Positions 11,732-22,487 of a stretch of DNA of 64,000 nucleotides are shown one piece after another (positions within the stretch are counted from its first letter, which is position 1; every line of letters starts with the position of its first letter). Source of the DNA: Balanoglossus misakiensis. Its lineage: Eukaryota; Hemichordata. A model generated the notes under the pieces. It did not search any database. It saw nothing but the letters and a program-made list of their open reading frames with translations, and was not told where the DNA came from. A program made the translations under genes and the position numbers. Location of the stretch: positions 1,922,001 to 1,986,000 of the forward strand of contig CM082582.2 of NCBI GenBank assembly GCA_040954595.2. Direction: 5' to 3'.

Positions 11732-11873
11732 AAACAATGAAATGAGTAACCTTTGCAGTGTTTTTCTGCAGTCAAATTAAACATGTATAGAGGTGATTTT
11801 ACTCAAATGTGTAAATTAATTGTAAAGAAAGTAAAAGCAATTTGCCATGTAAATTCTTGTCTTTTCCGTTTGA

Positions 11874-11879
11874 AATAAA
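11874..11879 (+). terminator. Probable polyadenylation signal of the transposase gene
   Basis: The canonical aataaa lies about 140 bp after the stop codon, followed by a T/GT-rich stretch (tactttgttatggttttcttgtgtttgtgtg) split over 11908-11940 that suits a downstream element. Confidence 0.55.
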
Positions 11880-12972
11880 TGGTTATCTAATGTTATACTG
11901 ACATTTACTTTGTTATGGTTTTCTTGTGTTTGTGTGTTCGTACATAAAGGTTAGTTGCAAATTCAGCTGATGTCTGGAAAAAATAAATTAAACAACTGGA
12001 AAAACCAACCCAATGAATGGAGATGACTTTGAATGGGGTGGGGTTGCAAGTCCATTGAGGTATGAAAAAGGGTCAAACATGGTACTCTGCATCAGCTTCT
12101 GCACCAGGCGCATTCTTAAAAATGGGAACTTTGCGACAGGTGTTTGTGCCATGCAATATGGGGGCCATGGAGTGATCAAGATGGGGAGGGTAACGCGCAA
12201 AGCACCATGGGAGTTCCAACATAAGTAACCTTTCATTTGACTTCTGGCTAGCCTCGAGTACACACTTTTGATGTGTGTGGCCGATCACTTTCCTTGAACC
12301 TTTTCTGTAGGAAATTTTCGATTTTTGGGATACCGGGCATTTAGTTGTGCACAAATTGGTAACAAGTTCGTTCTCTGTGATAATTTTGGGGCGCTTGACG
12401 TTTTAATCGTCTATTTGGTAGCAATCGTAAATTTCGCAATGATCGATGTACTGGCCGCGGGGCTATGCGCATACGTCGACGGGGCGTTGCTGCATGATGG
12501 CCGCCGAGCGTGAAAAGCTTTACCGTAGGCCAACATACCGTTGCAGCTTTTCGATTCGTTCTATTACAGCGCAGTTTTCTTCTCAAATATGTACAGTATT
12601 TAAAAAATCCCATACCTAACCCCAAATAAACGAAAACCAAAAGACTTTTTTTATTTAACGCACAAGGAGTACAAGAAATACATGTATGTAGGCCTACTTT
12701 GTAAATACATGTACAATGTAGTAAGTTGCACTCACCACGGCCTTCACATACGGATACGATAGGGATGTGTTAGGTGCCTATGAGATAGTACAGTTTCTAA
12801 ATACAGTGAAATCGATAAAATAAAAGTTGCGCTTTGGGGCTCCCATGCAATTTCAGGTACATTACATATTAGTCTTTCAAAATATACACATAGCAAAGAT
12901 GTGCGCTCACTGTTTTAGTCTGCCTGCTATTAAACTTAAAACTACGTCGCCCGAGTACGATCGTTGGTAACC
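11880..12972. other. Transposon interior downstream of the transposase; CpG-rich patch, no gene seen
   Basis: Open frames of 60-100 codons on both strands at 12013-12640 overlap and show no recognisable motif. Positions about 12450-12520 are unusually CpG-rich (ggccgcggggctatgcgcat, cgtcgacggggcg, gatggccgccgagcg) and could be a promoter remnant. The rest is AT-rich with tacatgta and taggcctac words. Confidence 0.35.
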
Positions 12973-13040
12973 CTGCGTACAGGTCTGTGTGTTCCCGGCG
13001 TTGCATGGCCTGCACCGGGAACACACAGACCTATACGCAG
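12973..13040. repeat. Foldback hairpin family, copy 3
   Basis: The left arm ctgcgtacaggtctgtgtgt and right arm acacacagacctatacgcag form a 68-bp palindrome matching copies 1 and 2. It is flanked by gatcgttggtaacc (12959-12972) and gatcgttggcaacc (13045-13058), a 13/14 direct repeat that may be a target duplication. Confidence 0.88.
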
Positions 13041-13773
13041 AGCTGGATCGTTGGCAACCGTACGCCATGATGCCAGCTGACATACGGAGTGAAAAAACAC
13101 CCCAAAAAAATCACGACTCGGAACAAAATCGATAGTACTTTCCTCATAGAAAGATGCTAAGACAGTTAACTTATAAAAATTGGATTGCTTTTTCGTTCAA
13201 ACAGAGTTTCCTTTACATAACCTACGAAACATAAGTCGATTGCGCACAGAAAGCGACACGCGTGACACTGCTAGGTTCAAACCGGAAGTAACGTCGTGAC
13301 CCTAAGAGAAAGGGAGGAGTACGTTTGTAGACCACAAAATTTGTTTTATCACTCCAATTATTATTTATTTACATGAATAAGTCCACATGCTGTGGTGGAC
13401 GCAAAGACAGGCACCACCGAAAAGGGTCAATGTGACCTGTTGTATGAGTCGAGGAAAGTCAAAAACGGATCATCGTGCGATTAATCGCAAAACGAGTACA
13501 AGTGTGCGACTGCTCGTTGGTGAAAATAAAATCTGCCCGAATACAAAATTCACGACTAGTAACTGCTCACCAGCTTTTCGTTGTACTACATGACAAAGTT
13601 TGACGCAAAAATACCAGCAAGATTGAAGATAGGAAGAAAAGCAGAAATGCACATAAACAGTTCAAGACGCAATGACTGTCTCCTATCTCAGTCAATGGCT
13701 TCTTGCAGGTGACAAAAGCTTGCTGGATGGTGGAACGTTTGACACCAAATCTTTTGTCATGTCACTATTTTAC
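13041..13773. other. Transposon interior with a promoter-like motif pair, no gene seen
   Basis: ccggaagt (13282-13289) followed by aacgtcgtgac repeats the ETS-plus-CRE-like pairing of the divergent promoter. Open frames 13387-13593 and 13672-13881 are short and unrecognised. A transcript starting here cannot be shown from sequence alone. Confidence 0.3.
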
Positions 13774-15496
13774 TGCATGTCATTTATCAATCCTTTGATA
13801 ACCTCAGTAAACAATATGGAAACTTTATTGTTTGTCACTATGATGTTTCATCAAATACGCACACCTTTATCGCCCGGGTAAACTTCAATATAAGGAGCCA
13901 TTTTCACAATGGAAAACAGGACTAAATTTTCTCTACGTTTTCTTACCGTCAAAGTATTTCAAAATAACAACTTTATTTGGGTTGGAAAAGTTTTATCTGA
14001 ACTCTACTATGACGTACTAACAAAGAATGTGTAAACTACTTGCTTTTACACTGGTGTCAAACAAGAGCCTTTGTCACAATGCAAGGGGGGTGAATAATTA
14101 AGACAAAAGAGGTACTTCATTTTCCTGTGACCCCAGGTCAAAAGCGATGAACAGTTGAGTGTATTTCTTTGTCATCATGAGGTAAAACAGGGTTAAAGTT
14201 ACAAGTTTGGGCATATCTTGTAACTGCGGGGAAACAAAGGAAATATACAGTAATACCTACACCAGGTCAAAGTTACCCCCATATATTTAACCGCACTTTA
14301 CCCACCCAGGCAAAGAGAGGTAAATTAGCCAATTATTACAGAGTGGTGTTGCATGTCGTTTATCAATCCTTTGATTACCTCAGTAAACAATATGGAAACT
14401 TTATTGTTCGTCACTATGATGTTTCATCAAATACGCACACCTTTATCGCCCGGGTAAACTTCAATATAAGGAGCCATTTTCACAATGGAAAACAGGACTG
14501 AATTTAACTCTACGTTTTCTTACCGACTAAGTATTTCAAAATAACAACTTTATTTGGGTTGGAAAAGTTTTATCTGAACTCTACTATGACGTACTAACAA
14601 AGAATGTGTAAACTACTTGCTTTTACACTGGTGTCAAACAAGAGCCTTTGTCACAATGCAAGGGGGGTGAATAATTAAGACAAAAGAGGTACTTCATTTT
14701 CCTGTGACCCCAGGTCAAAAGCGATGAACAGTTGAGTGTATTTCTTTGTCATCATGAGGTAAAACAGGGTTAAAGTTACAAGTTTGGGCATATCTTGTAA
14801 CTGCGGGGAAACAAAGGAAATATACAGTAATACCTACACCAGGTCAAAGGTACCCCCATATATTTAACCGCACTTTACCCACCCAGGCAAAGAGAGGTAA
14901 ATTAGCCAATTATTACAGAGTGATGTTGCATGTCATTTATCAATCCTTTGATAACCTCAGTAAACAATATGGAAACTTTATTGTTTGTCACTATGATGTT
15001 TCATCAAATACGCACACCTTTATCGCCCGGGTAAACTTCAATATAAGGAGCCATTTTCACAATGGAAAACAGGACTAAATTTTCTCTACGTTTTCTTACC
15101 GTCAAAGTATTTCAAAATAACAACTTTATTTGGGTTGGAAAAGTTTTATCTGAACTCTACTATGACGTACTAACAAAGAATGTGTAAACTACTTGCTTTT
15201 ACACTGGTGTCAAACAAGAGCCTTTGTCACAATGCAAGGGGGGTGAATAATTAAGACAAAAGAGGTACTTCATTTTCCTGTGACCCCAGGTCAAAAGCGA
15301 TGAACAGTTGAGTGTATTTCTTTGTCATCATGAGGTAAAACAGGGTTAAAGTTACAAGTTTGGGCATATCTTGTAACTGCTGGGAAACAAAGGAAATATA
15401 CAGTAATACATACACCTGGTCAAAGGTACCCCCATATATTTAACCGCACTTTACCCACCCTGGCAAAGGGAGGCAAATTAGCCATTTGGTATAGTG
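13774..15496. repeat. 576-bp tandem triplication ending in the right CACTA terminus
   Basis: Units start with tgcatgtc at 13774, 14350 and 14927, a period of 576-577 bp, and are nearly identical. Each ends in a version of the terminal region (cactttacccaccc, then gcaaattagcc or gtaaattagcc). The first two finish attattacagagtg and the last finishes ggtatagtg, which is the true end. The terminus and its subterminal motifs are therefore present three times. Confidence 0.95.
15485..15496 (-). repeat. Right terminal inverted repeat of the CACTA element
   Basis: tttggtatagtg is the inverted counterpart of 1602-1613 with one mismatch. Forward-oriented satellite begins immediately after it. Confidence 0.85.
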
Positions 15497-18400
15497 CATG
15501 TACATGATGTGTCTATAGACATATTGTGATCAGACAAATTATTACAACTGTGGTATTCTATTTACAATGTACTGAATTCAAGTAAAGTTGTTCACATTGA
15601 CTTCATAAATAATCTGTGTTCATTCTTGCATTCATGTCCATGGACGTGATGTGTCTATAGACATATTGTGACCAGACAAATTATTACAACTGTGGTATTC
15701 TGTTTACAATGTACTGACTTCAAGTAAAGTTGTTCACATTGACTTCATAAATGATCTGTGTCCAATTCTTGCATTCATGTTCATGGACGTGATGTGGCTA
15801 TAGACATATTGTGATCAGACAAATTATTACAACTGTGGTATTCTGTTTACAATGTACTGACTTCAAGTAAAGTTGTTCACATTGACTTCATAAATGATCT
15901 GTGTCCATTCTTGCATTCATGTTCATGTACGTGATGTGTCTATAGACATATTGTTATCAGACAAATTATTACAACTGTGGTATTCTGTTTACAATGTACT
16001 GACTTCAAGTAAAGTTGTTCACATTGACTTCATAAATGATCTGTGTCCATTCTTGCATTCATGTCCATGGACGTGATGTGTCTATAGACATATTGTGACC
16101 AGACAAATTATTACAACTGTGGTATTCTGTTTACAATGTACTGACTTCAAGTAAAGTTGTTCACATTGACTTCATAAATGATCTGTGTCCAATTCTTGCA
16201 TTCATGTTCATGGACGTGATGTGTCTATAGACATATTGTGATCAGACAAATTATTACAACTGTGGTATTCTGTTTACAATGTACTGACTTCAAGTAAAGT
16301 TGTTCACATTGACTTCATAAATGATCTGTATCCATTCTTGCATTCATGTTCATGTACGTGATGTGTCTATAGACATATTGTTATCAGACAAATTATTACA
16401 ACTGTGGTATTCTGTTTACAATGTACTGACTTCAAGTAAAGTTGTTCACATTGACTTCATAAATGATCTGTGTCCATTCTTGCATTCATGTCCATGTACG
16501 TGATGTGTCTATAGACATATTGTGACCAGACAAATTATTACAACTCTGGTATTCTGTTTACAATTTACTGACTTCAAGTAAAGTTGTTCACATTGACTTC
16601 ATAAATGATCTGTGTCCATTCTTGCATTCATGTCCATGTACGTGATGTGAAAATAGATATATTGTGATCAGACAAATTATTGCAACTCTGGTATTCTGTT
16701 TAGAATGTACTGACTTCAAGTAAAGTTGTTCACATTGACTTCATAAATGATCTGTGTCCATTCTTGCATTCATGTCCATGTACGTGATGTGTCGACAGAC
16801 ATATTGTGATCAGACAAATTATTACATCTCTAATATTCTGTTTACAATGTACTGACTTCAAGTAAAGATGTTCACATTGACTTCATAAATGATCTGTGTC
16901 CATTCTTGCATTCATGTTCATGTACGTGATGTGTCTATAGACATTTTGTGATCGGACAAATTATTGCAACTGTGGTATTCTGTTTACAATGTACTGACTT
17001 CAAGTAAAGTTGTTCACATTGACTTCATAAATGATCTGTGTCCATTCTTGCATTCATGTCCATGTACGTGATGTGTCGACAGACATATTGTGATCAGACA
17101 AATTATTACAACTGTGGTATTCTATTTACAATGTACTGAATTCAAGTAAAGTTGTTCACATTGACTTCATAAATAATCTGTGTCCATTCTTGCATTCATG
17201 TCCATGGACGTGATGTGTCTATAGACATATTGTGACCAGACAAATTATTACAACTGTGGTATTCTGTTTACAATGTACTGACTTCAAGTAAAGTTGTTCA
17301 CATTGACTTCATAAATGATCTGTGTCCAATTCTTGCATTCATGTTCATGGACGTGATGTGTCTATAGACATATTGTGATCAGACAAATTATTACAACTGT
17401 GGTATTCTGTTTACAATATACTGACTTCAAGTAAAGTTGTTCACATTGACTTCATAAATGATCTGTGTCCATTCTTGCATTCATGTTCATGTACGTGATG
17501 TGTCTATAGACATATTGTTATCAGACAAATTATTACAACTGTGGTATTCTGTTTACAATGTACTGACTTCAAGTAAAGTTGTTCACATTGACTTCATAAA
17601 TGATCTGTGTCCATTCTTGCATTCATGTCCATGTACGTGATGTGTCTATAGACATATTGTGACCAGACAAATTATTACAACTCTGGTATTCTGTTTACAA
17701 TTTACTGACTTCAAGTAAAGTTGTTCACATTGACTTCATAAATGATCTGTGTCCATTCTTGCATTCATGTCCATGTACGTGATGTGTCTATAGATATATT
17801 GTGATCAGACAAATTATTGCAACTCTGGTATTCTGTTTAGAATGTACTGACTTCAAGTAAAGTTGTTCACATTGACTTCATAAATGATCTGTGTCCATTC
17901 TTGCATTCATGTCCATGTACGTGATGTGTCGACAGACATATTGTGATCAGACAAATTATTACATCTCTAATATTCTGTTTACAATGTACTGACTTCAAGT
18001 AAAGATGTTCACATTGACTTCATAAATGATCTGTGTCCATTCTTGCATTCATGTTCATGTACGTGATGTGTCTATAGACATTTTGTGATCGGACAAATTA
18101 TTGCAACTGTGGTATTCTGTTTACAATGTACTGACTTCAAGTAAAGTTGTTCACATTGACTTCATAAATGATCTGTGTCCATTCTTGCATTCATGTCCAT
18201 GTACGTGATGTGTCTATAGACATATTGTGACCAGACAAATTATTGCAACTCTGGTATTCTGTTTAGAATGTACTGACTTCAAGTAAAGTTGTTCACATTG
18301 ACTTCATAAATGATCTGTGTCCATTCATGCATTCATGTCCATGGACGTGATGTGTCTATAGACATATTGTGATCAGACAAATTATTACAACTGTGGTATT

Positions 18401-21400
18401 CTGTTTACAATGTACTGACTTCAAGTAAAGTTGTTCACATTGACTTCATAAATGATCTGTGTCCATTCTTGCATTCATGTCCATGTACGTGATGTGTCTA
18501 TAGACATATTGTGATCAGACAAATTATTGCAACTCTGGTATTCTGTTTAGAATGTACTGACTTCAAGTAAAGTTGTTCACATTGACTTCATAAATGATCT
18601 GTGTCCATTATTGCATTCATGTCCACGTACGTGATGTGTCGACAGACATATTGTGATCAGACAAATTATTACATCTCTAATATTCTGTTTACAATGTACT
18701 GACTTCAAGTAAAGATGTTCACATTGACTTCATAAATGATCTGTGTCCATTCTTGTATTCATGTTCATGTACGTGATGTGTCTATAGACATTTTGTGATC
18801 GGACAAATTATTACAACTCTTGCATTCTGTTTACTATTTACTGACTTCAAGTAAAGTTGTTCACATTAACGTCATAAATGATCTGTGTCTATTCTTGCAT
18901 TCATGTCCATGTACATGATGTGTCCATAGACATATTGTGATCTGACAAATTATTACAACTCTGGTATTCTGTTTTCAATGTACTGAGTTGAAGTAAAGTT
19001 GTTTACATTGACTTCATAAATGATCTGTGTCCATTCTTGCATTCATGTCCATGTACATGATGTGTCTATAGACATATTGTGATCAGACAAAATATTACAA
19101 CTCTGGTATTTTGTTTACAATTTACTGACTTCAAGTAAAAGTTGTTCACATTGACTTCATAAATGATCTCTGTCCATTCTTGCATTCATGTCCATGGACG
19201 TGATGTGTCCATAGACATATTGTGACCAGACAAATTATTACAACTGTGGTATTAAGTTTACAATGTACCGACTTCAAGTAAAGTTGTTCACATTGGCTTC
19301 ATAAATGATCTGTGTCCATTCTTGCATTCATGTCCATGGACGTGAAGTGTCTATAGACATATTGTGACCAGACAAATTATTACAACTGTGGTTTTCTGTT
19401 TACAATGTACTGATTTCAAGTAAAGTTATTCACATTGACTTCATAAATGATCTGTGTTCATTCATGCATTCATGTCCATGGACGTGATGTGTCTATAGAC
19501 ATATTGTGATCAGACAAATTATTACAACTGTAGTATTCTATTTACAATGTACTGAATTCAAGTAAAGTTGTTCACATTGACTTCATAAATGATCTGTGTC
19601 CATTCTTGCATTCATGTCCATGTACATGATGTGTCTATAGACATATTGTGATCAGACAAATTATTACAACTGTGGTATTCTATTTACAATGTACTGAATT
19701 CAAGTAAAGTTGTTCACATTGACTTCATAAATAATCTGTGTCCATTCTTGCATTCATGTCCATGGACGTGATGTGTCTATAGACATATTGTGACCAGACA
19801 AATTATTACAACTGTGGTATTCTGTTTACAATGTACCGACTTCAAGTAAAGTTGTTCACATTGGCTTCATAAATGATCTGTGTCCATTCTTGCATTCATG
19901 TCCATGGACGTGAAGTGTCTATAGACATATTGTGACCAGACAAATTATTACAACTGCGGTTTTCTGTTTACAAATGATGTACTGATTTCAAGTAAAGTTA
20001 TTCACATTGACTTCATAAATGATCTGTGTTCATTCATGCATTCATGTCCATGGACGTGATGTGTCTATAGACATATTGTGATCAGACAAATTATTACAAC
20101 TGTAGTATTCTATTTACAATGTACTGAATTCAAGTAAAGTTGTTCACATTGACTTCATAAATGATCTGTGTCCATTCTTGCATTCATGTCCATGTACATG
20201 ATGTGTCTATAGACATATTGTGATCAGACAAAGTATTACATCTCTAATATTCTGTTTACAATGTACTGACTTCAAGTAAAGATGTTCACATTGACTTCAT
20301 AAATGATCTGTGTCCATTCTTGTATTCATGTTCATGTACGTGATGTGTCTATAGACATTTTGAGATCGGACAAATTATTACAACTCTTGTATTCTGTTTA
20401 CAATTTACTGACTTCAAGTAAAGTTGTTCACATTGACTTCATAAATGATCTGTGTCCATTCTTGCATTCATGTCCATGGATGTGATGTGTCTATAGACAT
20501 ATTGAGATCAGACAAATTATTACAACTCTGGTATTCTGTTTACTATGTACTGACTTGAAGTAAAGTTGTTCACATTAACGTCTTAAATGATCTGTGTCCA
20601 TTCTTGCATTCATGTCCATGTACATGATGTGTCCATAGACATATTGTGATCTGACAAATTATTACAACTCTGGTATTCTGTTTTCAATGTACTGACTTGA
20701 AGTAAAGTTGTTCACATTGACTTCATAAATGATCTGTGTCCATTCTTGCATTCATGTCCATGTACATGATGTGTCTATAGACATATTGTGATCAGACAAA
20801 ATATTACAACTCTGGTATTCTGTTTACAATTTACTGACTTCAAGTAAAAGTTGTTCACATTGATTTCATAAATGATCTCTGTCCATTCTTGCGTTCATGT
20901 CCATGACGTGATGTGTCCATAGACATATTGTGACCAGACAAATTATTACAACTGTGGTTTTCTGTTTACAATGTACTGATTTCAAGTAAAGTTATTCACA
21001 TTGACTTCATAAATGATCTGTGTTCATTCATGCATTCATGTCCATGGACGTGATGTGTCTATAGACATATTGTGATCAGACAAATTATTACAACTGTAGT
21101 ATTCTATTTACAATGTACTGAATTCAAGTAAAGTTGTTCACATTGGCTTCATAAATGATCTGTGTCCATTCTTGCATTCATGTCCATGGACGTGAAGTGT
21201 CTATAGACATATTGTGACCAGACAAATTATTACAACTGTGGTTTTCTGTTTACAATGTACTGATTTCAAGTAAAGTTATTCACATTGACTTCATAAATGA
21301 TCTGTGTTCATTCATGCATTCATGTCCATGGACGTGATGTGTCTATAGACATATTGTGATCAGACAAATTATTACAACTGTAGTATTCTATTTACAATGT

Positions 21401-22113
21401 ACTGAATTCAAGTAAAGTTGTTCACATTGACTTCATAAATGATCTGTGTCCATTCTTGCATTCATGTCCATGTACATGATGTGTCTATAGACATATTGTG
21501 ATCAGACAAATTATTACAACTGTGGTATTCTATTTACAATGTACTGAATTCAAGTAAAGTTGTTCACATTGACTTCATAAATAATCTGTGTCCATTCTTG
21601 CATTCATGTCCATGGACGTGATGTGTCTATAGACATATTGTGACCAGACAAATTATTACAACTGTGGTATTCTGTTTACAATGTACTGACTTCAAGTAAA
21701 GTTGTTCACATTGACTTCATAAATGATCTGTGTCCATTCTTGCATTCATGTTCATGGACGTGATGTGTCTATAGACATATTGTGATCAGACAAATTATTA
21801 CAACCGTGGTATTCTGTTTACAATGTACTGACTTCAAGTAAAGTTGTTCACATTGACTTCATAAATGATCTGTGTCCATTCTTGCATTCATGTTCATGTA
21901 CGTGATGTGTCTATAGACATATTGTTATCAGACAAATTATTACAACTGTGGTATTCTGTTTACAATGTACTGACTTCAAGTAAAGTTGTTCACATTGACT
22001 TCATAAATGATCTGTGTCCATTCTTGCATTCATGTCCATGTACGTGATGTGTCTATAGACATATTGTGACCAGACAAATTATTACAACTCTGGTATTCTG
22101 TTTACAATTTACT
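15497..22113 (+). repeat. 142-bp satellite array, forward orientation (segment 1)
   Basis: About 46 monomers of ~142 bp run through gatctgtgtccattcttgca, the palindrome tgtctatagaca, acaaattattacaactctgg and acttcaagtaaagttgttca. Variant monomers (ttgttatcag; a gtcgacagac version of the palindrome; tccaattcttg) recur in blocks. For example, 16321 and 17458 are 1137 bp (8 monomers) apart and 15894 and 16321 are 427 bp (3 monomers) apart, so a higher-order structure exists. The recurring 60-codon open frames are repeat artefacts. Confidence 0.95.
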
Positions 22114-22487
22114 TAGTCTGGTTCCCTGCCCCAATCCCACCGCTGGCTGCGCTACGCTAAAGGGAAAGGGTCAGGCACGGCCCGATTTCACACCCAGAAA
22201 CCTGGGTGTGAAACAAGATGGATGCCTCCAATGTCCGTATGCCAGTCAAGATTCATCCAGGCAGTTTATTTTGTTTCGTTTGTTGTAAAGTTGGAAATCG
22301 AATGATAAACATTCATGGAGGTGAAGGAGAGAACGGGAAATGAGTATCTTACAACAACTTATCAATTTAACAACTTAATTTTCGTATGTATTGACCAATG
22401 AGAGCCATGTTTACAATAGGCCGTGCCTGACCCTTTCCCTTTAGCGTAGCGCAGCCAGCGGTGGGATTGGGGCAGGGAACCAGACTA
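22114..22487. mobile_element. 374-bp MITE with 69-bp perfect inverted ends, Mutator-like
   Basis: The ends tagtctggttccctgcccca and its inverse match perfectly for 69 bp (22114-22182 and 22419-22487). The element is flanked by a 9-bp target duplication, caatttact (22105-22113 and 22488-22496), inside a satellite monomer whose uninterrupted form is seen elsewhere. An internal hairpin, tttcacacccag/ctgggtgtgaaa, lies at 22186-22213. There is no coding capacity. Long inverted ends with a 9-bp duplication fit a MULE-type non-autonomous element. The superfamily is inferred. Confidence 0.92.

Larger units (their letters stand above)
1602..15496 (+). mobile_element. Complete CACTA (EnSpm-type) DNA transposon, 13.9 kb
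   Basis: The left end reads cactgtaccaaa and the right end reads tttggtatagtg, which are inverted copies of CACTRTACCAAA with one mismatch. Beyond the ends, both sides carry an agggtgggYaaagt motif and short caggtaaa/aggtcaaag repeats, as expected of CACTA subterminal regions. The interior encodes a full-length tnp2-family transposase and a divergent five-exon accessory gene. Repeat clusters lie inside both ends (123-bp and 576-bp units). No matching 2-3 bp target duplication is visible: the left flank is ttg and the right flank is cat, and the satellite changes orientation across the element. Both genes read open in phase, so the element could be autonomous. Activity is inferred, not shown. 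Confidence 0.88.

Noticed and set aside
9702-11737. Minus-strand frames under the transposase exon
   Set aside because: They are shadows of the long plus-strand coding exon.
12013-12640. Third transposon gene from overlapping 62-99 codon frames
   Set aside because: Frames on both strands overlap one another and none shows a recognisable motif.
1599-15499. Target-site duplication of the CACTA element
   Set aside because: ttg on the left and cat on the right do not match. tg and ca are only inverse complements, which is too short to mean anything.
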